Shown: positions 1 through 11,559 of the stretch, one piece after another
Layout: each line of letters opens with the position of its first letter
Position numbering within the stretch: the stretch's first letter is position 1
Origin: Ricordea florida
Lineage: Eukaryota > Cnidaria > Anthozoa > Corallimorpharia > Ricordeidae
DNA: 64,000 nt
NCBI GenBank assembly: GCA_949710005.1
Contig: OX453275.1
Coordinates: 18,806,835-18,870,834 of the forward strand
Reading direction: 5' to 3'
The notes under the pieces: generated by a model
What the model was told of the DNA's origin: nothing
Database searches by the model: none
The model's input: only the letters and a program-made list of their open reading frames with translations
Program-made: the position numbers and the translations under genes

Positions 1-1916
1 AAATATTTGGAAAACTTAATTAAAACTAGACACGCACGACAGTGACATACCTCATCATCGGAAGTTCTTGCCCCCGCATTCCTCACTTCGGTGATGGAGT
101 CATCCTAATGCGCAACAGAAAAGAGTGGTGGTGTTAGCATATGTAATAAAGCTCTATCCTCCAGTCTCCACAAGAATAATCGCCATTGTTAACTAACAAA
201 CTTCAAGAAATTGCAAAACATTACATTAGTGACAGACCTGGTCAGTCAGTATCATGCGCTTTTTTCCCTTGCTAGAAACAGGTGGGGGACTCAACATCTG
301 CAAGTCGTCCTATAAAATAAAAATTTTGTTTTCTATGAGGGATATTTGTTATTTTCAACATTGTCAATGCAAGTTGGAAACACTTGGGCTAAATAATTAA
401 CAACTGGACATACGCAGGCATATAGAAAGGATACCTCGTCATTTGAATTACTTGAACTCAAACTGATTATCACTTTGTTGTTCACGTCGTCCTATATTGC
501 AATAAAAAATGACAGAAGTTATAATGGAATATTTTTAAAACTTTGCACAGTTATTAATTACATCTCGTACATCAAAAAAAATAAAAATAAAAAGAGGGGG
601 TCACCATGCCTGCTTTCACGTTATAGGGCTGTAGAATATAACTACTTTGGTGGACGGCAATATTGAAAAATCTAGCCTTGAGCGAGAGGCATCCATTATT
701 TCCAGAAATGTAAAGAGATCCAATTCAAAATGCTGACATTTCAAGCGCTTTCCCTTCGTCAGAACGAATTAAGGAATTGTGGGTTGTGTGTGAATTATAT
801 ACCGAATGGTGGAGTTACGCTATTGGTGGAAACTTGGTAACACGAAAAAAATAGAATTACTTGATCTGATTATTTTATGTCTAAATGGGATAACGAAACA
901 AAATATTTAGGGCACGACTTCCGGAGGGTAATATTTGAAATAATCGCCACCTCGATTAATCGCCCTCCCTCGTACAATCGCCTCCCTTTGACGCGAGAAA
1001 AAAAATCGACCCTGGCTATCACTCGAGGAATTACAGTACCTGGTCTTCCTTATTGCTTGTCTCCTGATACCTTGCTTCATTTCCGTTCGCTCTGGTAAGA
1101 TCGCTACCAACACATGGGTTATCAACAGCGGACAGTGTCTCAAACCGTATGTGAAAGTAATATTGGAAAATAATAATCAGAAATTTTCTAAACTAAACAC
1201 GCCGCGCAGAAATCGCCGGTTGATTTTCCCGGCGCCGCTCGCGTAAAAAGTCTAAATATAAACTGACTGTACATAAAAACAACTAGATTTGAAAATATAC
1301 AAACGGAGCATGTCTCCACATGAAGTCTATACTCTTTTTATTTATATAAGAACGTCTAATGTTTGAGCTGAGACTGAGCCGGGACTGAAAGTTCTTATTT
1401 TTTTGGCGATTTGAGCCTGAAAACGTTCTTAACCTGTTTTTAGAATAAATGTTATAACTGTATTTCAGTAAATCATAGTTATGAATAAAAAAGGTTTACA
1501 TGAATGTTCTAATTGTGATACATCATCAGTTTTCTATTTTAAAATTGAAAACGACTTGCATGCATTTTATCTATTCCAGCATTTTGCACTCTATTGGACG
1601 GTACATCTCGAATGAGGCAATTCTTGCATTTTATTTTACTTTTATTTAGCCCACTGAAAAAAGTGGACAAAAAAGTTGTTCTTAACTTAATCTCAGCTTG
1701 GGTATGTTCTTAGCACGTTCTTAAAATTGAGGTCAATCTCAGACTCGACGTTCTTAATTATAAAAAAGGTTCTTCTATGAAAAAAAGAGTGTAGCCATTA
1801 TCTTCTATATACATTAAACTGCTTGGGATAAAATTTATCTTTATATGTTCAACTCAATATTTCAGAATATAAAGTTCGTGTCTCTGCTCACCCATGTGGA
1901 CAATTGCAATGGTAAC
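1..1916. other. AT-rich non-coding DNA, no gene recognised
   Basis: No open frame here shows a recognisable domain or convincing codon structure on either strand. The stretch is AT-rich with short homopolymers. It lies downstream of the minus-strand kinase gene, whose stop codon is at 1917-1919, so part of it may be that gene's 3' untranslated or flanking DNA. Confidence 0.4.
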
Positions 1917-2067
1917 TTACTCAACTACTGCCAATGATTGACCCCCAGATGAACACGCTCCATATACCGAATGCAAATATGGCGGACCGCTCCGCTAGTA
2001 GCATGAAAGCGAGACTAGTCAGTACTCCGCTCGTGACTTTTCCCTTCGTTTGTTATGACGGAAACGC

Positions 2068-2586
2068 ATGGCTGCTCGTGTTTTGACAGAGGACGATATT
2101 CCGGGAGCTTCGTTAGCTGGTAGAGAACTCTTATCTTTAAGCAACGACGAACTACGATTCTGGCTAAAATGCAGAGGCGATTCCTTAAAGGGTTTGAAAA
2201 CGAAAGCATTATTAGTTAAAAGGTAAGACACAAATTTCATGTTCCTCGTTGAGCACGTGAGCGGTTCGTTGCGTCAAGAAATCACGCCTAAAATTTATTT
2301 TTTTCCTCTTATCTAAAGAGTCGAAGAATACATAAAGTCTGGCCGAGATCAGATCGTTGTAGATCCAGATGTCCACAAAATGTACACTAAAAGAAAACAA
2401 CACGAAGCGGCGAGGAAGGACGCGACTCCGAGTACTAGTGTTGTTGAGCCGAAGTATCCGTCAGATGACTGGTCTACGAATCTCACTCGAATACCTTTCT
2501 TTACGCGAGCGGAAATGAACGAACATATTTCGAATTCGGGGAAAAACATTCCCTCTGGCAGCAGATTATCGCCGGGATTCAAATAA
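2068..2586 (+). CDS. SAP-domain protein, two exons, truncated
   Basis: Exon 1 starts at the ATG at 2068 just inside the left TIR and ends at 2222 before GTAAGA. Exon 2 starts at 2319 after an AG and ends at a stop at 2584-2586. Together they give 140 residues. The first exon has a SAP-like helix-extended-helix pattern (LSNDELRFWLKCRG, then KGLKTKALLVKR), a fold that usually binds DNA. The second exon contains FFTRAEMNEHISNSGKN, a segment I associate with cnidarian mobile genes that continue into SWIM and YqaJ-type nuclease domains. No such domains follow here, because the frame stops where the THAP gene's remnant begins. Probably a broken partner gene of the transposon. Confidence 0.55.
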
Positions 2587-2589
2587 TCA

Positions 2590-3223
2590 AAAATGGCCTT
2601 AAAGGTAGAGTAATTTGGTAGGCCGGTGTAAAAGCTAATATCTGCGTCAGCAGTGAAGCGATCAACACAGAACAAACGTGCAGACATCGAGTCATTTTGG
2701 CGTTCACTTTCTGCGAGTCGTTCCTTAAGCTTGATATTTTCTTGACGAAGGTGATTATTTCATCTTCGGCCTTTCTTAATTTCTCCTCCAGCTCCTTGAC
2801 TTGCTGTTGGGTAAAAACAATTTCTGCCGCTGTTGGTTCTTCTGAAGTAGTCTCCATCATGGATATTTCTTCTGTTTCGTCGTCCAGCAGTTTCTTCTTT
2901 GTTACCAGCGGTTTTCGTTCAGTAGGAGCTTTTCTTTATTTCGGAGATTGACCAGACCAGTCGAATTTAGATGGAATTGCATCTTCCCTGACATAAATCC
3001 TCCCATTCAATGACTTTCTTAGATCCTCCGGCCTGAAATGCAATGAACGCACTTTAGTGCGTTCTGTGATCACGAAATCTTTGCCTTCGTCTCGACGAAT
3101 CGCATGAATCCACTGCTTTCTTGTAAGATCTGACTTTGGAAAGTTAAAAAATGAAACTTTTTCTCCTGATAATGATGTATATCCTTTCTGATTGCAGTTG
3201 GGAACACAGCAATAAGAAGGCAT
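2590..3223 (-). pseudogene. THAP-domain transposase, truncated
   Basis: The ATG at 3223 opens a THAP zinc finger: CCVPNC at the start, W at about residue 36, then a C-terminal LHF in place of the usual CxxHF. The expected second cysteine before LHF reads S (VRSLHF), so the C2CH set looks damaged. A TAA at 2936-2938 follows in frame, after which the same frame continues into a Lys/Glu-rich coiled coil (QQQVKELEEKLRKAED). A frameshift near 2750 leads into RFTADADISFYTGLPNYSTF, the helix-turn-helix lead-in typical of DDE_Tnp_4 transposases. The catalytic domain is missing. Two breaks plus truncation make this a pseudogene. Confidence 0.7.
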
Positions 3224-5021
3224 GGTGAAATATACTGGACTGAAGCGAAACGACGCGTTGTCAAAACAAAACAGCAGTGCACTGACTAGCCTCGCTTTCA
3301 CGCTACTAGTCCCGGGCCGTCCGAGCGGTCCGCCATATTTGCATTCGGTGTATTCTTTGCCAATCTGTTCCATAGCCACTGGCACAGCGAACGGCAACAC
3401 GCAGGAGAGGCAGATTCGTACAGCTTAAATTGCCCGTTTCCATTTCCGCCGAAGACTTCAGGGACTGGGTGGGTGTCGAGAATGAACAGCCTTCTGTCAA
3501 TGCATCCGACAAGAAGCGAAAGTGGCTCACATGTGTAAATGGAAAGAAAGTTTTTATGTGTGTGTGAAAGCTCATTTAGTTTCTGTTGTAGTCTATCACG
3601 ACTGATTTGTGAAGAAAACGCCTTCTCCATACGGCAACTCTTCTGTAAACGATAAATTGTTCTGCAAATGCTTATTGTCCCTCATTAATTTGCTGGCGTC
3701 CACAACTGTATACAAGGACGATATGTCGCGAATTTCGTTAAGCTCTTGAGGATAACTGGCAATGACACTCGTGGCTACGTGTGGAATCTCTTTCAGCTTG
3801 TTTTCCGCGGAGATGCTTACAAGGACATCGCATGCTTTAAGAGCCAGGAAAACACAGGCGTTGGTGGCGTCGTTAAGGACTGTCATACCCGCAGGAAGAG
3901 GACTGATAGAAACTCCGTCAGATAACATCTTTGCAACTTTGTAGTCTCCAGCCTCCAATGCAGTGCTTTGGCTAATGCACAGATTGATATTTTCACAAAG
4001 CGATGGTAAACTGCCTTCAAGAGTAGCGATGGCATCTCCCATGGAACAATTTCTTTTCGTAATGTCAAATTCTGTGAATGCTTCGTGTAAATTAAGAACA
4101 TCATTCCATACAGTCGCCTGCTGCACTTCGTACATTTCAGTGTACAGTGGACGTCGAGAACGCCATAGAATTTCCCGCAGACATTCCATAATGTCTTTGA
4201 ATGCATTCGATGATCTTTCTTTCAAAAGTTCTTCCTGGAACGGGTAATGTAGGGCAGGGTTAGTAAGGACAAAAAGCACCATACCATATGCCCAGGTGTC
4301 TACGGCTTTGAGCTGCTCCAATGTAGCTTGTTATGGTCGAAGTTCCGGCAGCAAAACTTCAGGTGCCATGTATGCTGGGCTTCCTCTATCGAGATGCTGT
4401 ACTTTCGAGGAGAGAAGACATTGGGTTTGTATCATCGCAGATCTTCCTTCCCCGAAGTCTGCAATTTTGCAAACAACGGGCTGATTGTTCCACATGAACT
4501 CCAATTCATCTCCGTGCATGTGCGTGTAATGTTGGTTGCTTACGAGGATGTTTGCCGGTTTTAAATCTCTATGCACAATGTCATTATCGTGAAGATATTT
4601 CAATCCAACTGCGACATCCTTTGCGATGACAGGGACAACTTGCTCAAACCCATTGAAATCATACTGTGAGTGAACATGGGAAAGAAAATCTGCAAGCGAG
4701 TTGACACTCTTTTGGTCTGCGAACGGCTCAAAGGAAAACTTCAAGTATTCTGTCATTATGGCAAAAGGGCTTACTGATACTGCTTCGAAAGAAACAATAT
4801 TCGGGTGTCCCTTGACGCTGTTCAAGAGCTTAGCTTCCTTAGCAAACTCCTTTTCGTAGCCAGTGATATCGCGTGGGATTTTAACGACATCTCGACTTTG
4901 CTGTCCGTCCGTAGGATATCGCCCAAACTTGACCAGACCATAACTTCCTACACCTATATCTTTCTGGTCGGTCACTTCATTCAATAGAAAACGCCGCAAA
5001 CCACTGAAAAGATCGCGGTCA

Positions 5022-5261
5022 GGGCCGGGTTGTTCGAAGCAGGGTTAAGGTAACCCAGGGTTAGTGCGAAATTTAAATGCAGATATGAAAGCTTAAAGAG
5101 CACATTCAGTACAATTCTTGTTGAATACAATTTGATGATTGCATGCTGTGAATAAAATAGAGAAAGTTATCGGAGAAAACGCTTCTTAATAAGAGGAAGA
5201 GAAACCAATGTTAACATTTAACCCTGGGTTAGCGCTAATCGGCCTTCGAACAACCGGCCCC
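5022..5261. mobile_element. Harbinger-type MITE (about 240 bp)
   Basis: The ends GGGCCGGGTTGTTCGAAGC (from 5022) and the complement of TTCGAACAACCGGCCCC (to 5261) form terminal inverted repeats. Inside each end are CCCTGGGTTA-type blocks. The ends resemble those of the autonomous Harbinger at 44.6-53.2 kb (GGGCCCGGTTGCTCAAAAGC), so this is probably a non-autonomous relative mobilised by that family. It lies about 15 bp upstream of the putative splice acceptor of the kinase exon. Confidence 0.65.
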
Positions 5262-5408
5262 AGGAGGTTTTGATTTTAACCGTGGAATTTTAAAAGACAT
5301 AGTTGCGCTGTAACCTTATGAACGCTTTTCCTCCACGTCTCACGACACTTAAATTTATAGCACGTGAGTTGATTTTCTCGAGTAATCGAACAATAGAACG
5401 ATTGATAG

Positions 5409-5749
5409 CAGGGGCGGATCCAGGAATTTTTGACTGGGGGGGGTCCAAACTTTGGTTCAGAACCACGTGTTTGTCAATCTGTGAACGCCGGTCCCGGTTG
5501 GCGCGGGAAATACTGCTTTGCGAGCAGAGGTGAACAGATCATAAGAAGGTATCCAAAAACAATTACATTTTTTAATATCCCTGAAATTTACTTTAGTGAT
5601 AAAATACAACGCACGTTTCATTCATAAAGTATCAGCCAGTTAAAAAGTGATATACGGTCCAGTCGATGTAAGAATTTTAGTCTCAAACAAGCGTCAGGTC
5701 TGATAGGGGGGTCCGGACCCCCCGGACCCTCCCCCTGGATCCGCCACTG
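5409..5749. mobile_element. MITE with CAGGGGCGGATCCAG ends
   Basis: The ends CAGGGGCGGATCCAGG (5409) and CTGGATCCGCCACTG (to 5749) are inverted repeats of about 15 bp with one mismatch. Both flanks carry GATAG (5404-5408 and 5750-5754), a candidate target-site duplication. No coding capacity. Probably a hAT-like or related non-autonomous element. The superfamily is uncertain because an 8-bp duplication, usual for hAT, is not seen. Confidence 0.65.
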
Positions 5750-5786
5750 GATAGAATATGTAGTATGACACCCTTGAAGTCTGTTT

Positions 5787-8026
5787 GTGAATAATTATCA
5801 CATCGCCAAGGAGAATTGTGAAGAGGTGAAATTCGAGGTAACTACACATGGCAACAGGAAATACGGAAAGAAGCCATTTTATCCCACAAAGAAGAGTACC
5901 ATGGAAGCAATTAAAGAGGAGTTATCTCACAGCGCTCCTTCTGTCGCATTTAAGAAGGTAACGTCTGATTCGGGAGGAGCATTGAAAGCCCAGAATCCGG
6001 GAGAACTTCCAAGGTCTAGGCAGCAAATTTATGACCTTAAATCTAAGATGAGGAAAACTGACGAAATAGAAGAGCTTTTGATTTATTCCAAGCAAAAGGA
6101 CGACACAATTATTCTAGAACACCACGATGTTCCAGAAGACCTATGGATTCTTGGTAAGAAGCACATGTGTCAAGACCTCTCGCGATTCTGTACCTCGGAA
6201 ACTCTGAGTCACCCATTCAGCGTCGATCCGACGTTTAATTTTGGCCATTTTGAGGTGACTCCTTTCTCTTACAAACATCTTCTGCTGACGTCAAAGAGAA
6301 CGAAGGACTCCCCTGTGTTCTTGGGGCCCACTGCTATCCATTACAGTAACACCAAAACCGCTTTCAAGAAGATTGCAACGGGTGTCGTTTCTAGCTGCCC
6401 TAACCTTGGTACAAAGGGACAAGGATTTATTACAGATGGGGAGAAAGCACTCCATGATGCGCTCTCGGAGTCAATGAAAAAAGCCACAGGACTAACCATG
6501 TCCGACGAAACTGCAAAGACAAGTTGAACAATCTAGGAATTAGAAAGAAGGAGGAGCAAAAGTTCTTTCTCGATGTTGTTTTTGGAAGTGACGAGAAAGC
6601 GATCCTCGAAAGCGAGGACAAGAATGATCTTGAAGCCCGCCTGAAAGCAGCTCAGCCGCTTTTAGATGAGGAAGAGAAGAGGCTCACGTCCACTCCATTT
6701 CCGCAGTTTTGGATCTGTCTTTCCAATAATGAAAAGATGATGCGAAGGTCTATGATCTCAACGGCAAGGACGAAAGCAGGTATGCCCTCCGACAAAACGG
6801 GGAAAGTGTTGCGGTGCTACACCAACCAGTCAGAAACGGTAAACAACAAGCTCACTCGTCAGAAGGAGGCCATTAGTGGGAACGCAAAAAGCAAGAATGA
6901 TCTAACAAAGCTGGAATTTGTGCGCGACGTTTGGGAAGCAGTTGACGATCAACAACAGAGGGAATTACAATTGGCGATTTGTGGTATGAGCGACGAGTAC
7001 GAGCTTGCACAGATAGCGGCTCATTTGGAAGTTAATGCAGAAAAATGGTTTGCCTGGCCAGAAGAGAAAAGAACGGAATATTCCCAGAAGGTTAACGAGC
7101 TTTCGATAGAAGACGTAATCAAAAAGAAGCCTATCGTACTCAAAAAACAGTTCACGGAGGAAGCTACAACGAAAGAGTGGAGGGAATTTTCTAACTTGGA
7201 AATTCAGACACTCTTTTCACTCGAGAGCCTTTCCAAGCCTCTTGTTGAAACAATCGTGAAGGAAGCAGAGAAACTGCTCAACTGTGCTGACTCGATTCAA
7301 AAAATGCCCTCGTTGAGCTCCACAGAAACCCAAACAAGGTACCTTGTGGCTGCAAAGGATTGCAGACGGCAAATGTACGAATGTAAAGTACATCGAGATC
7401 ACGTGGTGTGCGCGTGCCCCTGCTTCAAGTACAACGGATTGTGCAAACACAGCCTCTGCGTTGCGGAAACGTTCAACCTTTTAAAGGAACACATCGAATT
7501 TCTAAAAACGTCACCTCGTTTCCATAGGCCCAGCAAAAGTAGTCTGGTCGAGGCCCAAAAGGAAGCCGCTGGAAAGAAAGGCAGCAGCCACAGTAATCCT
7601 TGGCGACCTAGCCGTGCGAACAACAAGGAGAGCAACAGCGGGCCTGACGTCACCCCCACACACCCATACAGTGCTATCCATCACAACAGCAGGCCTCTCG
7701 TTGTGCGTTTCCTTTCTCAAGAGCCTAAAGCGATTGAATGTAGGCAGTGTGGTACCGAGTTCCCTAGAAGGAAAATGGTGATACCATTTGACATTGTTCT
7801 CGCCCATGAGGAGAAATGGATGTACCCTGACCCCAAAATTCAAGGAAAAAAGCTTCCGTCGGCGAAGCATACGACAAAATTTTATTGTGTAAAAGGTTCC
7901 TGTATTTTGAGTCGATTCCCATACTTCGACTCCTCGTACCTGGAAATTTCAGCAGACGTAAAATCGGGCCTGAAGGATGCGCACAGAAATTTAATACAAA
8001 TGGAGCTAGGCTGCAGTGAAGTATAA
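5787..8026 (+). pseudogene. MULE-type transposase with SWIM zinc finger, frameshifted
   Basis: Two overlapping plus-strand frames (to 6527, then 6524-8026) make one protein. The first half has a MULE-like DDE signature: DPTFNFG (first Asp), LLLTSKR, VFLGPTAIHY, and FITDGEKAL (second Asp). The second half continues with a helical region and a SWIM finger, CACPCFKYNGLCKH (CxC...CxH), near 7413-7452, followed by a Ser-rich linker and a Cys-rich tail (ECRQCGTEF). The reading frame changes between about 6475 and 6500, near an A6 run. No ATG opens the first frame (the first codon is GTG), so the start lies in an upstream exon or is lost. Catalysis would be cut-and-paste DNA transposition. As it stands it is broken. 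Confidence 0.65.
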
Positions 8027-9278
8027 AGTATTTGAATTAGAGCGGTTTTCAATCGAGTGTCGGAATTCATGAAAGTGACACTGCCCCGGCTGATACAGTA
8101 TATCGTGTTTTTTTTTGTATTACCAACAGCTTGCTTTACGCGTGATTTATTTTCTTGAATTAGGAAGAAAATAGTGGCGAAAGCAAAGATAGTTAATCTA
8201 AAGAAATCTAAAGAAAAATCGAGAAATGTGAAACATTTAAAGAAATATAAAGAGAAAACAAAGCCCAAAAAATCCAAATTTCACCAGATTGGCAAGTTTG
8301 ATTTATTAAATGCCTGTCATGAAATCAAAATCCACTACCATCTATGATTCCTGATTGGTTTCATAGCCAATAAGAAGTAATACGCTCCTCGGGAAAACCG
8401 AAGGATTAATGAATAATGTGAATACTGTGATTTCATGGCAGGCAGTCAAGAAATCAAATTTGTCAGTCTGATAGAAAAGACGTAAAACCAATTAAAACCA
8501 ATCTTGACCTAATTGCCTTGCCCGCTTTCAGATTGTGCGTTTTGATCCACTTACATGTGTTTCGTTTCCTTCGTCTAATTGGAGAGTTTAAGCTGCAGTT
8601 TTGATTTTACAGCACTAGATTGAAAACTGCTAAACAATTAATTTCACGTCCACTAGTCAAAGCTCTGTAAGCTATCCGGGAAATACGTCACAAGATAAGG
8701 TTTCAGGCGAAATTGTACAAACGTCCTAAGGTTTTTGGTTGTTTGCAACACGTTGTACTTCAAACGTTTTTCTAGGGTAAATGGCATTGCTTGACGTACA
8801 CGTATCAGATATATTAGTTTGATAAACATCATAATGGATAATTAATGGATGGACCTCGTGATATGCCGATTTCCGTTACAGTTCTTGGGACACAAGCTTT
8901 GTTCAAACTACAACGCTTGAATTGTCATGACTTTCCCTCGAAAAAAAAATTAAAGAATGCCTGATTGTTGTTGTTGTTGCTGCTGGTCGCACATTAATTG
9001 CCAGAGGAAAATTGAATGTTTCTTTTCCATGAATATCAAGGGAGTCTTAAGGGTAAAAAGTTATTGTTAAAGGTTACGTTATAAGGGTCTGTTGTTACAT
9101 AATTGTTCGAAGTTAATAGAGAAATTCGTAATTTTTGATGTTGTCGATTTAGGGATGATGAACAAGTGGTTCAGTTGAAGCAAATGGTTACTGTTACGGT
9201 ACATATTTCTTTGAAAGTGACACTTTCCACGACCATGCACGATGTACTATATTAAACTAGACATTCTCGGGAGCGTTC
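8027..9278. other. Non-coding DNA, nothing recognised
   Basis: AT-rich sequence between the MULE transposase and the TIR repeat at 9279. Short simple stretches such as TTGTTGTTGTTG occur near 8970. No domain-bearing frame, RNA gene or clear repeat boundary was seen. Confidence 0.4.
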
Positions 9279-10453
9279 ACTCGGGCTACACTTGAGAATA
9301 CGGCTTCGAACAAACGTGAATGTCAGTTTACGCCTAAGTTTTGTATATATTGTATACTATATGGCTGGTTCCACGACCGCAAAAAGCCTACCAGACTGTA
9401 TACCGCACCGCAATTCTTATCGACATCGCGTTTAAGCTGAGCGATTTTACCAGAAAGTTTTCTAAGGTTTTACAGAAATTTCAGTGATAATTGGGTTTGT
9501 TTACTAATCGAATTAATGTTGACCAATCAGCTTTCTTGGTTCCCACGGTAGAAAACAGTTGTGAAACTTGATGCCATTCATCTGATTCCAAGTTATCGAA
9601 GGCGAAGAAGCGACACAACAATATTACTCCTCAATCGGATATACTTTTCTTCCGATTTAGCCGTATTGGCCCTGTTCCCACTAATGTCTTTCCACACGAC
9701 GACGCAGAAAAAAAACTTGAGTTTGAATAAGAAAAGATCCAGAGATGATTTTGAAAAGAGGCCCAAGTGAATTCGGGCTGACAAACACCGAGTTAATAGC
9801 TTTGTTAGCCGTTTTGCCGTCATAATTACCAAGAACTTTATTATAAACAAACAACAAGTTCAATAGATTTTAGAAACAGTCTCTAGCAATCCTTTGTAAC
9901 GTCAACCGTTTCACCTGCAAGCGCAATCAAACTTTGAGCGTTACCAAGCGTTGTCAAGTCTTTGTCTTGCAACTATTTTCTAAGCGACCACGCATGAGAC
10001 AGACCGCAATTAAGAAAACTTCATCCAAAAATGCTACCAAAATTTAAATTTGATGAAAATATCCTTATAATCTCCTTTATTCGCGTATTGTTGTCTTGCA
10101 CAAATTGTTGACTCGAGGCATCCAACGACGCGTGTCTTGTCGCTGTACAAAATTCGTGTATTAACTTCAGCTTTTGGATCCCAATGACAACAGTAGCTGA
10201 CAATACAAGAATTAGTAGTATTCATGTGCATCACATTGGCTTTCAAAGATAGTTCAGAGTACACATCTTTCGCATCCGACATCGATGGTGAAATAACTTG
10301 ATGAAGCCTCGTTTCACAATAGCAATACCCAAGGGCCTCTGCGGGTAGTCCGATTTGCGACGTTGTCGATAGACTGATAGACTGATAGACTGATAGATTG
10401 ATAGACCGAAAAGGTAAACCTAGACTCGGGCTACCTGTGGTAGTAGCCCGAGT
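9279..10453. mobile_element. Non-autonomous TIR element R1, copy 1
   Basis: The element starts with ACTCGGGCTACA and ends with GTAGCCCGAGT. Near the right end a second ACTCGGGCTAC faces the terminal copy and forms a small hairpin. The same sequence recurs at 54,283-55,647 and, truncated, at 40,765-41,245, with shared internal landmarks such as TTTTGTATATATTGTATACT and CCAATGACAACAGTAGCTGA. A TAGACTGA simple repeat lies near 10,369-10,400. No transposase is encoded. Confidence 0.6.
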
Positions 10454-11100
10454 AATTATATAATTTCGTTGGATTATGGTAACAGGTTTCACTATTGTTT
10501 TTTTTAAGAGAACAAGGTTATTCTCTCTAGGTGTGCGTCTAGATAAAATCCACAGGTTACCATTTCAAGCGAAGTTATTCTTTGTCTGTATTTGGCGACT
10601 GCTCAAATTAGATATGGTTTTGGCTTTTCAAGTATTTTTTTTAACAAATATTACATCAGGCGGGCGTATACATGTGATTTTTAATGATATGTTTTTTACA
10701 AAATTAGTCTCTGTTGCTGGAACTGGTAACCTTACGGTATAGATTTTGTATGATCAGCAAGGTTACCTTGTGTTAATAAAATACATCTCTTGCTTGTGTT
10801 AATGAATCACATCTCTTTCCCTGGTTCTTCCAGTTTATTAAATTAGGTGGCGCCACTATCGATAATGTAGCACTACAAACATTTAGATAGTACTACACTG
10901 ATTGGTTGAAATAACTTACTTGACTGGTCCACTGAGCAGTCCGAATATTACTGTTGTCATTGACGAAAAGTCCGCTGCAAACATTTTGCCAGTGTATGAT
11001 TTTATTTTATATTCTAATTTTGTGAGATATTATTGTTTTGTGAGATATTACACTGGCGATGAGCCGACAATTTCAGGTCTTTCAGCGATTTCATGGCGAC
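10454..11100. other. Non-coding DNA, nothing recognised
   Basis: AT-rich sequence after the R1 element. No supported gene or named repeat was seen. Confidence 0.35.
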
Positions 11101-11107
11101 CACAAAC

Positions 11108-11275
11108 TGGGTCTTAGATTTCTAGGTCTTAGATTTCTAGGTCTTAGCTTTCTAGGTCTTAGTTTTCTAGGTCTTAGTTTTCTAGGTCTTAGTTTTCTAG
11201 GTCTTAGTTTTCTTGATCTTAGCTTTCTAGGTCTTAGTTTTCTAGGTCTTAGGTCTAAGGTCTTAGTTTTCTAGG
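11108..11275 (+). repeat. 15-bp minisatellite GGTCTTAGWTTTCTA
   Basis: About eleven tandem copies of GGTCTTAG followed by TTTTCTA-like sequence, with single-base variants. Because the unit is 15 bp, all copies stay in one frame and give an artefactual repeat peptide (L-S-F-L-G). There is no sign that it is translated. Confidence 0.85.
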
Positions 11276-11280
11276 CACCC

Positions 11281-11556
11281 GCTTCCCAATTTCAAAATAG
11301 GCTCGTCCAAACTGGCGTGGACCCGTTCACCGATCGCATAGTATTTCACCCGCCGTTGCTTGTGCGAGCCCCGTTTTACTAGCTTTACTTTACCTCCTCA
11401 GATTTGCTTTATCAAGAGTCCGAATAATGACGAGTTGGAAGGGCAGGCAAAATTTATTTTTACCTTTTCTGCATCAGAAATTATGTCACGAACTACTATG
11501 CGATCGGTGAACGGGTCCACGCCAGTTTGGACGAGCCTATTTTGAAATTGGGAAGC
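11281..11556. repeat. Long hairpin / foldback with 63-bp arms
   Basis: Positions 11,281-11,343 and 11,494-11,556 are near-perfect reverse complements (starting GCTTCCCAATTTCAAAATAG), separated by about 150 bp. It has the shape of a foldback MITE or a recent palindromic duplication. No coding content. Confidence 0.75.
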
Positions 11557-11559
11557 CGA

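Larger units (their letters stand above)
1966..3349. mobile_element. TIR DNA transposon (internally deleted, ISL2EU-like) inserted in the kinase exon
   Basis: Imperfect inverted repeats of about 60 bp begin with ACCGAATGCAAATATGGCGG at 1966 and at the complement of 3349. They continue through a shared block containing CATGAAAGCGAGACTAGTCA-like sequence. Two genes point inward from the ends: a SAP-domain gene on the plus strand and a THAP transposase gene on the minus strand. They meet near 2590, where both end abruptly, as expected if the centre of a larger two-gene element was deleted. The pairing of a THAP/DDE transposase with a SAP (possibly SWIM/YqaJ nuclease) gene suggests the ISL2EU superfamily, but that assignment is from memory of the group and is tentative. 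Confidence 0.65.
1917..5007 (-). pseudogene. Protein kinase with extra C-terminal domain, broken and split by a transposon
   Basis: The minus-strand frame from about 5007 to 3596 encodes a Ser/Thr/Tyr kinase-like domain. Visible motifs are the Gly-rich loop (GVGSYGLV), a VVK lysine region, the catalytic HRDLKPAN, the DFGEG activation-segment start, a MAPE motif, and DTWAYGMVL of subdomain IX. A TAA at 4331-4333 interrupts it between MAPE and DTWAYG, with the same frame continuing on both sides. Near 3600-3625 the coding signal moves to another minus frame, which carries a C-terminal module with a DTHP...GGNGNG segment and runs to about 3350. The frame then resumes beyond the 1966-3349 transposon and ends at a TAA at 1917-1919. 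TTTTCAG upstream of 5007 looks like a splice acceptor, so this is probably the last exon of a longer gene. The C-terminal module is not assigned a function. It is a pseudogene unless the stop and frameshift are assembly errors. Confidence 0.7.

Noticed and set aside
11059-11274. Open frame with a repeated L-S-F-L-G peptide
   Set aside because: It is translation of the 15-bp minisatellite; no start context, domain or partner gene.
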